NCBI RefSeq assembly: GCF_023101165.1
Contig: NZ_CP078076.1
Span: forward strand, 1,860,001-1,924,000
Direction of reading: 5' to 3'
Source of the DNA: Microbacterium sufflavum
GTDB lineage: Bacteria > Actinomycetota > Actinomycetes > Actinomycetales > Microbacteriaceae
DNA length: 64,000 nucleotides
This document shows positions 44,393 through 52,014 of the stretch, in pieces. The notes beneath the pieces were generated by a model. That model did no database searches and was not told the origin of the DNA. It was given only the letters and a program-made list of their open reading frames with translations. The translations under genes and the position numbers were made by a program. Position 1 is the first letter of the stretch; every line of letters starts with the position of its first letter.

Positions 44393-44484
44393 GAAAGTGT
44401 CCTCCCTCATAGATGCAGATGCGGTTTCCCGCGGTGTCGCGAAGAGGCGACACGTTGTCTGCATCCCCCAGGAGCCTCTCCGTG
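44393..44484 (-). promoter_or_regulatory. 92-nt structured leader, copy A
   Basis: Minus-strand leader of the exported-protein gene. GATGCAGA pairs with TCTGCATC (44458-44465 with 44412-44419) to enclose a 7-bp stem (44447-44453 with 44434-44440) and a GCGG-GAAA-CCGC hairpin. A 29-nt segment (44456-44484) is identical to copy B, and copy B is also exactly 92 nt from predicted start site to start codon. The -10 box TAGCTT is at 44496-44491. Confidence 0.6.
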
Positions 44485-44490
44485 GACCTC

Positions 44491-44577
44491 AAGCTAGGTC
44501 GGGGAGGCAGGGCGAAAATGAGGTTCGGGCGAACTACGCGCAGGGTGCGCCCTACCTGCGCGGACTGTGCGTTTCGG
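44491..44577 (-). promoter_or_regulatory. Conserved upstream promoter region, copy A
   Basis: GGGCGAA at 44527 and CTGCGCG at 44556 lie 43 and 72 bp from the predicted start site; copy B has the same motifs at identical distances. They are candidate sites for the AraC-type regulator encoded in between. Confidence 0.5.
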
Positions 44578-44589
44578 GGCGCTCGGCGG

Positions 44590-45486
44590 CTACGCGCGGC
44601 ATGCGGAACGCAGCGCGCGAGGGGTGCACGCGTACGACTCGTCGAGGGCGCGACGGAGCTTCATCGGCGATTGGAAGCCGGCGCGCTGCGCGATCTGGTC
44701 GATGCTGAGCACGTCGTACCGGCTGTCCATCAGCAGGGAGTGGGCGAGCCGGGCGCGCTGGCGGCGGATCTCGCCGGCCACGCTGTTGCCCGCCTCCGAG
44801 AACACCAGCTGCAGCTGGCGCAGCGACGACTGCACCTCGCGGGCCACGCGCTCCGGGTTGAGTGCCGGGTCACCGCACTGCTGGGCGATCACGGCGATGG
44901 CGCGCTCGCGCAGCACCTCGTGCGGTGTGCCCTGGCCGGTGGCGCCGCCGATGCGGTCGAGCAGCAGTGCGCCGCTCATCTCCATCACCAGCTGTTCGAG
45001 CGCGTACTGCTCGATGGCCGATGCCGGGGTGTCGGCGTCGAGCAGACCGGCGACGAAGCGCTGCATCGAGGAGTCGAGCAGCCGTCGGTCGGGGTAGACG
45101 CTGGCGCCGGCAGGCAGCGAGGGGGCGAACGACGCGATCGCGGAGCGCGGCACCAGCGCCGCCACGAGCCGCCATGCCCCCGCCCAGCGCAGACGGCGGG
45201 CCACCCCGTGCGGAGCGATGACCAGTCCGCCCTCCGTCTCCACCCACGGTTCGCCGTCGACGCGCGACCACATGCCCTGCGTCTCGACGAACGCGAACAC
45301 CGAGTGATCGGGATAGACCGCGACGGTGTCGATGCTGAGCTCCGACGTTCCGCCGCCGATGCCGAGCAGCATGACGCCGCCAGAGGTGCGCACCCGGGAG
45401 CGCAGTCCCGGCCGTTCGCTGACACGGCGCACGCCGTGCTGAGAGAGCTCGCGATCGTCGATCGAGTGGGCGATCTTGGTCTTCAC
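44590..45486 (-). CDS. AraC-family transcriptional regulator
   Basis: 298 aa. The N-terminal 190 residues are a variable cupin-like sensing region; the C-terminal 100 residues hold two helix-turn-helix units (LNPERVAREVQSSLRQLQLV and LSIDQIAQRAGFQSPMKLRR). Start GTG 45486 has a GAGGAGG site eight bases upstream. It lies between the two duplicated promoter/leader cassettes, so the natural prediction is that it controls both the 168-aa and 64-aa genes. Confidence 0.85.
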   Translation of the reverse strand: MKTKIAHSIDDRELSQHGVRRVSERPGLRSRVRTSGGVMLLGIGGGTSELSIDTVAVYPDHSVFAFVETQGMWSRVDGEPWVETEGGLVIAPHGVARRLRWAGAWRLVAALVPRSAIASFAPSLPAGASVYPDRRLLDSSMQRFVAGLLDADTPASAIEQYALEQLVMEMSGALLLDRIGGATGQGTPHEVLRERAIAVIAQQCGDPALNPERVAREVQSSLRQLQLVFSEAGNSVAGEIRRQRARLAHSLLMDSRYDVLSIDQIAQRAGFQSPMKLRRALDESYACTPRALRSACRA

Positions 45487-45673
45487 GAGACGTTCCTCCT
45501 CAAAGATCGGCAGTGCGTCGAGGGCGGGTGTCCGGGAGGTCGTTCTCCCGCACACGGTCTCATCCGCGGCGGGGTGTGCGGGGTGTCAGCCGACCCGGAT
45601 GTGGTGGTGATTGAACAAGTATTCAGCGGCGCGAGGAGAAAGTCCCGCAGTGAGACGATTCCTGCGCCCATGG

Positions 45674-45868
45674 TCACGCGACGCTGCTCGTCGCGTTCGG
45701 CGGCAGCCCGACGGCGGCTTCGACGATGGTGACCGGAACGGTCGTCAGGTCGAGGATGGATGCTGCGGTCAACGCTCGGGCGGGGCCGGAGATGACCGGA
45801 ACGGTCGTCGCGCCGTCGGCGATCACGCGGCGCAGAGGGCCGGAGCGGTGCGGAACTTCTTCGGTCAT
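45674..45868 (-). CDS. Small protein, 64 aa, paralogous N-terminus to the 168-aa exported protein
   Basis: Starts MTEEVPHRSGPLRRVIADGA then TTVPVIS, aligning with VTEEIQKNKGVSRRTIVKGA then AWSVPVI of the downstream exported protein. The hydrophobic core of a Tat signal is weakened (Gly, Pro, Arg inserted), and there is no Cys. The reading frame keeps high third-position GC. Preceded by a GGAGAG site and the same 92-nt leader and promoter. It may be a decayed paralogue, or a short precursor peptide read by the PqqD-bearing enzymes; the sequence does not decide. Confidence 0.5.
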   Translation of the reverse strand: MTEEVPHRSGPLRRVIADGATTVPVISGPARALTAASILDLTTVPVTIVEAAVGLPPNATSSVA

Positions 45869-45960
45869 GCGACACTCTCTCCTGGTCGATGCAGATGGTC
45901 GTCCGTGCTGTCGCGGCGAGACGACACGAACTGTCTGCATCCCCCAGGAGCCTCTCCGTG
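45869..45960 (-). promoter_or_regulatory. 92-nt structured leader, copy B
   Basis: Same outer stem as copy A (45934-45941 with 45888-45895 region, GATGCAGA/TCTGCATC), an inner TGTCG/CGACA stem (45922-45926 with 45909-45913), and a 29-nt segment (45932-45960) identical to copy A. The -10 box TACCGT at 45972-45967 puts the start site exactly where identity begins. Confidence 0.6.
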
Positions 45961-45966
45961 CGAGTC

Positions 45967-46052
45967 ACGGTAGGCGCGGGTTGAGCGGCATGTGCGGGAA
46001 TTGGGCGAAAAGCGCGCTGTGCGCGTTACATCTGCGCGCTGTGTGTTTTCGG
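45967..46052 (-). promoter_or_regulatory. Conserved upstream promoter region, copy B
   Basis: GGGCGAA at 46003 and CTGCGCG at 46032, the same distances from the start site as in copy A. The region also lies upstream of the divergent HprK-like gene. Confidence 0.5.
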
Positions 46053-46116
46053 CTTCCGCCGCGCGGCGAGCGACACCCGCGAGCGGTCGGCGTCAGAGGG
46101 TGCGGTGCAGCCTGGC

Positions 46117-46122
46117 TAGGCT
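46117..46122 (+). promoter_or_regulatory. -10 box, leaderless
   Basis: TAGGCT ends seven bases before the ATG at 46130. Confidence 0.45.
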
Positions 46123-46129
46123 TGCAGCC

Positions 46130-47230
46130 ATGTCCGACCGCATCCTGGTCGCCGCGATCGGTGCCGTCATCGAGATCGACGTCGAGGGACGGAGGAGCGG
46201 ATTCGCCGGGCGGGTGCGCGAAGCCTGGACCGACGCCCTCACCGCCGCGGACGGAGAGGCGTCCGCGGTCGTCGCGGTGCGTCCGGAGCTCGACGACGAC
46301 GCGGCCCTCGCGATGCTGTCCACCGATGTCACGCTGGCCGCGCTCGAGAAGCGACGCGGCGATCCGCTGTGGATGCTGCACGCTGCGGGGCTCGCCGACG
46401 CCGAGGGACGGGTCGTCGTGCTCAGTGCGGCATCGGGAACCGGGAAGACGACTGCGGCACGGCACCTCTCGCGGCGCTTCGCCTACGTGAGCGACGAGAC
46501 GGTCGGGGTGGCCGACGACGGTAGCGTGGTGGCCTACCGGAAGCCGCTGTCGGTCATCGAGCCTTCCTCACCGCACAAAGTGCAGGTGGCGCCTTCACGA
46601 CTGCACGAGGGGCCTCCGCTCGCCGCCGGACTGCGCGTCGCCGCGATCGTGGTGATCGACCGTCGGGAAGACGGCCCTGATGTGCCGGAGGTCGAGCGCC
46701 TCGACATCGCGACGGCGCTGGAGCTGCTCGCCCCGCAGACCAGCTATCTCAGCGACATGCCCGCACCACTGCATCTCGTGCGCGATCTTCTCGCCGCCGT
46801 GGGCGGTGCGGTCCGCATCCGCTATCGGGAGGCGGCGTCGCTCGACGGGGCGATCGACGATCTCCTGCGCTCCGCATCGCGGCGGCCGGTCGCCGATGCA
46901 ACCGGCCGTGCGCCTCTCGACCCGACGGAGCTCACCGGATCGGGTGTCTACGGGCGCACGGTCGTGATCGACGCGCTGGACCTCGAAGACGGTCGACTGG
47001 CTCTGCTGCGTCGGTCGGAGACAGGGAGCCGGGTACACGTGCTCGACGGCATCGGTCCTACGGTGTGGCACGCGGCGTCAGGACTCACGGTGGACGAGAT
47101 CACGGACCAGGTCGTCGCGGCGCACGGACGACCCGGCGACGCGGACCCTCGCGCGCTCGTGCAGGCCGCGATCGACCGACTGCACGCCGACGGCCTGCTC
47201 CGCGCGTCCGACGTCCAGACCGGGGCCTGA
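46130..47230 (+). CDS. HprK-like P-loop protein with C-terminal PqqD-like domain
   Basis: 366 aa. WMLHAAGLADAEGRVVVLSA then ASGTGKTTAARHLSRRF (about residues 82-115) is the HPr-kinase-like strand plus Walker A motif. YVSDETVGV supplies the acidic residues seen downstream in HprK-like proteins. Residues about 275-362 are a PqqD-like winged helix (GRLALLRRSETGSRVHVLDG, TVWHAASGLTVDEITDQV, AIDRLHADGLL). HprK-like/PqqD pairs are known from lasso-peptide and HPr-rel-A exopolysaccharide loci. The gene is divergent from the 64-aa gene. Confidence 0.75.
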   Translation: MSDRILVAAIGAVIEIDVEGRRSGFAGRVREAWTDALTAADGEASAVVAVRPELDDDAALAMLSTDVTLAALEKRRGDPLWMLHAAGLADAEGRVVVLSAASGTGKTTAARHLSRRFAYVSDETVGVADDGSVVAYRKPLSVIEPSSPHKVQVAPSRLHEGPPLAAGLRVAAIVVIDRREDGPDVPEVERLDIATALELLAPQTSYLSDMPAPLHLVRDLLAAVGGAVRIRYREAASLDGAIDDLLRSASRRPVADATGRAPLDPTELTGSGVYGRTVVIDALDLEDGRLALLRRSETGSRVHVLDGIGPTVWHAASGLTVDEITDQVVAAHGRPGDADPRALVQAAIDRLHADGLLRASDVQTGA

Positions 47231-47247
47231 CCGGCCCGGGTCAGGCC
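47224..47247. terminator. Bidirectional terminator across both stop codons
   Basis: GGCCTGACC (47224-47232) and GGTCAGGCC (47239-47247): perfect 9-bp stem, 6-nt loop, containing the stop codons of both convergent genes. Confidence 0.65.
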
Positions 47248-48698
47248 TGCCCGCGACGACGCACGCCGGGCTCCGGCATCGGGATAGACTCGGCGGGAGC
47301 CTCGTCCTCCCGGCCATAGCGCTCGTAGGACCCGTAGTACTCGCGGCCGTAATACGCCGACTCGGCGCCCGTGCGGGGCACCTTGTTCAGCACGACGCCG
47401 AGCACGCGGCCCGTGGTGCGGCTGATGTTCGCGATGGCACGATGCAGCATGTCGAACGTGGTCTTGCCCGACGACACCACGATGAGCACGCCGTCTGCCC
47501 CGGCGGCGAGCACGGCCGCATCGGTGACGGGCAGCACGGGCGGAGAGTCGAGGATGACGATCGCGGTCTTGCTGATCTCGGCGAGGAAGTCGCGCATGCG
47601 GTGCGATCCGAGCAGCTCGCTCGGGTTCGGCGGTACGCGACCGGCACCCACCACGGCGAGCGGCATGTCGCGGCTCGGGCGGTGGGCCACGTCCTGCAGC
47701 TCCGCGCGGCCGGCGAGGATGTCGGTGAGCCCCACGTCGGGCGACATACCGAAGATGTCGGCGATGACCGGTCGGCGCAGGTCGCAGTCGATCAGGATCG
47801 CCCATTGGCCCGCGGCCGCGAGGCTGGAGGCCAGGTTGACCGCCACGGTGGACTTTCCGTCACCGGGGACCGAGCTGGTGACGACGATCACGCGCGGCGG
47901 GTTGTCGACGTCGATGAACTGCAGGTTCGTGCGCAGTTCGCGCATCGACTCGATCGTGTGGTGCGAGACGCCGTGCTGGGTGTCGAGCGAGAAGTCGATC
48001 ACCTGACGCTCACCCGCCATCGTCTTCTCGAGCGGCAGAGTGCCGATGACCGAGACGCCCGTCTCACGCTCGATGTCGCGCGGGTGACGCACGCGGCGGT
48101 CGACCGTGTGACGGATGAACGCGTAGATCAGGCCCGCGGCGAGGCCGACCAGGGCGCCGATGATCACGTTCATGCGCGTGTTCGGCGTCGACGGCGCACT
48201 GGGGAGGCGGGCAGAGTCGCCCACGATCAGGGTCACCGCGGCCGGGGTGGATTCGTCACCGCCTTCGAGCTGCTGGATCTCGGCGGCCATGCCGCGCATC
48301 CATGCCTCGGCGAGCTCCTGCGCGGCCTCGGGCGTCGGGCCCTTGGCCGTGACCATCAGCGCGGTCGTGTCGAGCGGGTTCGTCACCGTGACGCTGTCGA
48401 CGAGCGATTCCGGTGTCGCGTCGAGGTTCAGCTCGTCGATCGCGTGCTCCGCGACGGCGCGCCAGGAGCCGAGGTTGAGGTATGACTTCACGCGGCTCTG
48501 CGCCAGCTGGTTGCCGACGAGCGCCGACCCGCTGGTGCCGTCGCCGCCGACCGCTGTGACGATTCCGGTCGTGTCGGCCGAGTACACCTTCGGCTGCAGG
48601 GCGCTCCACCCGAAGGCGAGGCCCGCGCCCACGATCGTCGCGATCAGGATGACGATCCAGTGCGCGCGCAGGATGCGGAAGTAGTCGCTGAGTTCCAA
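47241..48698 (-). CDS. Polysaccharide biosynthesis tyrosine autokinase (Wzc/CapAB-like)
   Basis: 485 aa. Wzz-type N-terminus with two transmembrane helices (about residues 13-33 and 175-195), then a BY-kinase domain: Walker A VTSSVPGDGKSTVAVNLA (about residue 262), Walker A' ILIDCDLRRP, Walker B VILDSPPVLPVTDA. The C-terminus has a Tyr cluster (SAYYGREYYGSYERYG), the autophosphorylation tail. It controls chain length and export of the polysaccharide and pairs with the phosphatase gene on the same strand. Confidence 0.93.
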   Translation of the reverse strand: MELSDYFRILRAHWIVILIATIVGAGLAFGWSALQPKVYSADTTGIVTAVGGDGTSGSALVGNQLAQSRVKSYLNLGSWRAVAEHAIDELNLDATPESLVDSVTVTNPLDTTALMVTAKGPTPEAAQELAEAWMRGMAAEIQQLEGGDESTPAAVTLIVGDSARLPSAPSTPNTRMNVIIGALVGLAAGLIYAFIRHTVDRRVRHPRDIERETGVSVIGTLPLEKTMAGERQVIDFSLDTQHGVSHHTIESMRELRTNLQFIDVDNPPRVIVVTSSVPGDGKSTVAVNLASSLAAAGQWAILIDCDLRRPVIADIFGMSPDVGLTDILAGRAELQDVAHRPSRDMPLAVVGAGRVPPNPSELLGSHRMRDFLAEISKTAIVILDSPPVLPVTDAAVLAAGADGVLIVVSSGKTTFDMLHRAIANISRTTGRVLGVVLNKVPRTGAESAYYGREYYGSYERYGREDEAPAESIPMPEPGVRRRGQA

Positions 48699-48792
48699 GT
48701 CTTATCCCCTCACACCATCCCGTGGGGATTCCGGGATGCAGGCATGAGAACGAGCATACGGGGCCGAGCGGCCTCACGCGGATGGCTGCGCG

Positions 48793-49524
48793 CTAGGCGA
48801 GGGAGGCTCGTACCATCCGCTCCACCTCGTCGAGCGCGGGCAGGAGCTGTCCGGCGGACTTCGCGTACGTGGCCGCGGAGCGGCGATAGGGGTCGATCAC
48901 GTCGTCGTTCTCATCGGCCGATGCGGCGAATCCGCGCTGCTCGGCGAGCAGGGAGAGCAGCGCCGCGAGGCGCGCGCGGGGGGTCGTGCCCCCGGCGTCC
49001 GCCGCCTGCTGCGCCGCGGTCTCGCCGACCCCCGCACAGAGACGAGCGAACTCACGGGCTGTGAAGGTGCGCCGGATCCGGCTCGGCACCATGCGGATCG
49101 CATGTGCGCTGTGTTCGCGAGCCATCGTGAGCACGAGGTCGGCCTGCAGGAGCAGTGGCTCGCGCAGGTAACGGGCGCTGTGTCCTGCTGCGGCGTCGGC
49201 GCGGGCCCCCGCATCGATCGCGAGCTGCTGGGCCGGCTCGGTCATGGCGTGGCCGACGAGGGCGTGCGTCCCCGCACTGTGCACCTTCACCCCCAGCGGT
49301 TCCAGGCGCGCGCGCAACAGCACCTCGGCCAAGGGGGAGCGGCAGATGTTGCCCGTGCAGACGGTGAGGATGGTGAGCGGACGGTCGTCGTCGCCCACCG
49401 GCCCGCCCAGGAACGGAGCGGCGATCGGACCGGCCGCCGGCGCGTCGCCCGACGCCTGGTGCTCTCGCCATTCCCTGCGGCTCATGCCGAGGAGAGGACC
49501 ATCGTGTCCCTGCGCGGTGCTCAT
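48793..49524 (-). CDS. Low-molecular-weight protein-tyrosine phosphatase (Wzb-like), extended
   Basis: 243 aa, longer than the usual 150. An N-terminal extension of about 50 residues precedes the P-loop ILTVCTGNICRSPLAEVLL (catalytic Cys near residue 56). The general acid Asp is in DVIDPYRRS near residue 213. It should dephosphorylate the adjacent tyrosine autokinase. Starts with ATGA overlap on the VanZ gene. Confidence 0.9.
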   Translation of the reverse strand: MSTAQGHDGPLLGMSRREWREHQASGDAPAAGPIAAPFLGGPVGDDDRPLTILTVCTGNICRSPLAEVLLRARLEPLGVKVHSAGTHALVGHAMTEPAQQLAIDAGARADAAAGHSARYLREPLLLQADLVLTMAREHSAHAIRMVPSRIRRTFTAREFARLCAGVGETAAQQAADAGGTTPRARLAALLSLLAEQRGFAASADENDDVIDPYRRSAATYAKSAGQLLPALDEVERMVRASLA

Positions 49525-49994
49525 GCCGCGGACCTGTGGTGTTCCGGGGCGCGGCCGGAGGCGAACATCCACACCAGCACCATCGCCGCCAGCGCGCCGA
49601 TGAGGGTGCCCGTGGTGTTCGCGATCACGTCGCTCAGGGTCGGGAAGCGGGAGGGCATCAGTCCCTGCACCGATTCGATCAGCACGCTCATGAGCCCGCC
49701 GATCAGCACGATCTGCCACAACCGCAATCGGGACCACACGAACGGCAGCAGGAGACCGACCGGGATGAACAGCACCACGTTCGCCAGGATCTCGAGCACG
49801 AAGGCGCTCTGGTAGTACGAGGCGATGCCCGCATCGGCGACCCACCTCGCGACGATCCCCACCAGCCCGGTGACCTTGGCCGACACGGTCGCGGGCAGCC
49901 ATACGGTGAAGCCCACGAACAGCAGGTAGGCAGCCAGTGCCACGCGGGCCGCGACGGCACCGGGGCGCGCGCGGACGGCGGTGGGGGAGGTCAT
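49521..49994 (-). CDS. VanZ-family membrane protein
   Basis: 157 aa with four transmembrane helices. NVVLFIPVGLLLPFVWSR and IESVQGLMPSRFPTLSDVIANTTG are VanZ-family marks. Role unknown outside teicoplanin resistance; it often neighbours polysaccharide genes. Overlaps the phosphatase gene by 4 nt, so the order of transcription is vanZ, phosphatase, then the kinase after 94 nt. Confidence 0.85.
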   Translation of the reverse strand: MTSPTAVRARPGAVAARVALAAYLLFVGFTVWLPATVSAKVTGLVGIVARWVADAGIASYYQSAFVLEILANVVLFIPVGLLLPFVWSRLRLWQIVLIGGLMSVLIESVQGLMPSRFPTLSDVIANTTGTLIGALAAMVLVWMFASGRAPEHHRSAA

Positions 49995-50029
49995 GCCGTC
50001 ATGGTATCGGCGCTTCCGGAGCGGGCTTC

Positions 50030-50971
50030 TCAGCTTCCGTGGTCGTCGCTGTGCTGCTCGATGTACCGCAGCAGCACCCCCTCGCGCAGCGCCCAGGGCG
50101 ACACCTCGAGCTCGTCGACCTCGAGTGCCGTCATCGCGGTGTGCAGCGAGACCGCGGCAGCGACGATCTGGAAGGTGCGGTCGGGGGTGATGCCCGGTAG
50201 CTCCTGGCGGGCGGAGGCGGGAAGCCGGGCGAGCCGGGGGATCCACGAGCCGAGCGCGGTGCGCGGCAGGAGCATGCGCTCGATGCCCGACCAGCCGGGG
50301 ACCGGGTAGCCGACGAGGCGGGCGAGCGAGCGGATGGCCTTCGACGATCCGACCACGTGGTCGGGGCGGGGGAGCTCGCGGAACCGGGGCAGCACGGCGT
50401 CGAGCGTGGCGGCGGCGTGCGCTCGCAGCCGTTCGACGTCGTCCTCGCCGGGAGGGTCGGAGGGCAGGAACTGCACCGTCATGCGTCCGGCGCCCAGGGG
50501 GACCGACGCGGCCGCGTCCGGCAGTTCCTCGCCGCCGGCCGCGATCTCGAGGGAGCCGCCGCCGATGTCGAGCAGCAGCAGTTGCCCCGCCGACCACCCG
50601 AACCATCGACGCACGGCCAGGAACGTGAGCTCGGCTTCGGTCTCGCCGTCGAGCACCTGCAGCGGCTGTCCGAGCGCGGCCTCGATGCGGGCGATCACGT
50701 CGGTGCCGTTGCGGGCGTCGCGCACGGCGCTGGTCGCGGTCGCGAGCAGCTCGTCCACCCGTTCCCGTTCGGCGACGCGTCGCGCCTGCACGACCTCCTC
50801 CTCGAGCGCGCGCACGCCCTCTTCGGAGATCGCGCCGTCCGGTGTGAGGTAGCGCATGAGGCGCAGCACCGTCCGATCGCTCGATGTCGCGAGCGGTCGG
50901 CCACCGGGGCGGACGTCGGCGGCGAGCATGTGGACGGTGTTGGATCCGATGTCGAGGACTCCCAGGCGCAC
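50030..50971 (-). CDS. Ppx/GppA-family phosphatase
   Basis: 313 aa of the ASKHA fold, the size of the short actinobacterial Ppx. The first phosphate loop is [16 protein letters not shown] at the N-terminus; the catalytic Glu region [14 protein letters not shown] is near residue 112; the second loop [15 protein letters not shown] near residue 134. Likely hydrolyses polyphosphate or (p)ppGpp. GTG start with TAGTCT six bases upstream on the minus strand. Confidence 0.9.
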   Translation of the reverse strand: MRLGVLDIGSNTVHMLAADVRPGGRPLATSSDRTVLRLMRYLTPDGAISEEGVRALEEEVVQARRVAERERVDELLATATSAVRDARNGTDVIARIEAALGQPLQVLDGETEAELTFLAVRRWFGWSAGQLLLLDIGGGSLEIAAGGEELPDAAASVPLGAGRMTVQFLPSDPPGEDDVERLRAHAAATLDAVLPRFRELPRPDHVVGSSKAIRSLARLVGYPVPGWSGIERMLLPRTALGSWIPRLARLPASARQELPGITPDRTFQIVAAAVSLHTAMTALEVDELEVSPWALREGVLLRYIEQHSDDHGS

Positions 50972-50977
50972 GGGAAG

Positions 50978-51001
50978 AGACTACTCGCGCGCCGTTACGA
51001 T
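50978..51001. promoter_or_regulatory. Divergent -10 boxes of ppx and coaA
   Basis: TAGTCT on the minus strand (50983-50978) is six bases from the ppx-like GTG; TACGAT on the plus strand (50996-51001) is seven bases from the coaA GTG at 51009. Confidence 0.4.
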
Positions 51002-51008
51002 GGTGCAC

Positions 51009-51950
51009 GTGACCCCCGACCCCACGCTGCCGTTGTCGCCGTACCGGGAGATCGGCCGAGCCGAGTGGGCGCGTCTGGCCGCGGGCCTCGACCAGCCCCT
51101 CACCGAGACCGAGGTCGTGGAGCTGCGCGGCATCGGCGACCGGCTCGACCTCACCGAGGTGCGCGAGGTGTACCTGCCGCTGAGCCGCCTGCTGAGCCTC
51201 TACGCCTCGGCGACCAAGCAGCTCGGCGCGGCGACCTCGACCTTCCTGCAGGAGGACGACAGCACGACGCCGTTCGTGGTCGGCGTCGCCGGATCGGTCG
51301 CGGTGGGCAAGTCCACGATCGCCCGGCTGCTGCGCGAGCTCATGAGCCGCTGGCCGGGCACGCCGCGCGTCGAGCTGGTGACGACCGACGGCTTCCTCTA
51401 TCCGAACGCCGAGCTGGAGCGCCGCGGGCTCATGGACCGCAAGGGCTTCCCCGAGTCGTACGACCGGCGCGCGCTGATCGAGTTCCTGACCGAGGTCAAG
51501 AGCGGCGCCCCCGAGGTGCGCGCGCCGTTCTACTCCCACATGCGCTACGACATCGTGCCCGACGCGCACGTCGTGGTGCGGCGACCCGACGTGGTGATCG
51601 TGGAGGGGCTGAACGTGCTGCAGCCGCCGCCCGCGCCCAACGACGTCGCGGTCAGCGACCTGTTCGACTTCTCGATCTTCGTCGACGCCGAGACCTCGCA
51701 CATCGAGAAGTGGTACGTCGACCGCTTCCTCGCGCTGCGGCAGGGCGCGTTCAGCAATCCGTCGTCTTACTTCAACGTGTTCGCGCACCTCACCGACGAG
51801 GAGGCGATCACCACGGCGCTCGGGTACTGGAACGAGATCAACATGCCCAACCTGGTCGAGAACGTGATGCCCACCCGGCATCGCGCACGCCTGGTGCTGC
51901 GCAAGGGGCCGGACCACGACGTGGAGAGCGTGCTGCTGCGCAAGCTGTGA
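51009..51950 (+). CDS. coaA: Type I pantothenate kinase
   Basis: 313 aa. First step of coenzyme A synthesis. P-loop [20 protein letters not shown] near residue 91, [20 protein letters not shown] near 131, and the pantothenate-binding [13 protein letters not shown] region near residue 237. Ends with [19 protein letters not shown], typical of the family. GTG 51009 fits the -10 box spacing; ATG 51000 is an in-frame alternative. Confidence 0.95.
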   Translation: MTPDPTLPLSPYREIGRAEWARLAAGLDQPLTETEVVELRGIGDRLDLTEVREVYLPLSRLLSLYASATKQLGAATSTFLQEDDSTTPFVVGVAGSVAVGKSTIARLLRELMSRWPGTPRVELVTTDGFLYPNAELERRGLMDRKGFPESYDRRALIEFLTEVKSGAPEVRAPFYSHMRYDIVPDAHVVVRRPDVVIVEGLNVLQPPPAPNDVAVSDLFDFSIFVDAETSHIEKWYVDRFLALRQGAFSNPSSYFNVFAHLTDEEAITTALGYWNEINMPNLVENVMPTRHRARLVLRKGPDHDVESVLLRKL

Positions 51951-52001
51951 CGCCGCGCCGTCGGCGCTCTATTGTTCGGACGACTCGCAAAAATCGCGTC
52001 T

Positions 52002-52007
52002 TACCCT
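52002..52007 (+). promoter_or_regulatory. -10 box of glmS, leaderless
   Basis: TACCCT ends seven bases before the ATG at 52015; no Shine-Dalgarno is visible. Confidence 0.4.
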
Positions 52008-52014
52008 GTATCTC

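Noticed and set aside
44411..44492. Small minus-strand coding frames through the two 92-nt leaders (similar peptides starting near 44492 and 45968)
   Set aside because: The peptide similarity (TERLLGDAD) follows from nucleotide identity of the leaders; the frames have no ribosome-binding site and diverge after the identical block, so an RNA element is the simpler reading.
37894..47230. Lasso-peptide biosynthetic cluster
   Set aside because: HprK-like, nucleotidyltransferase and PqqD domains suggested it, but no asparagine-synthetase-like cyclase, transglutaminase-like protease or lasso precursor pattern is present.
51951..52014. glmS ribozyme upstream of glmS
   Set aside because: The gap is only 64 nt with a -10 box seven bases before the ATG; there is no room for the ribozyme fold, which is mostly a Firmicute element.
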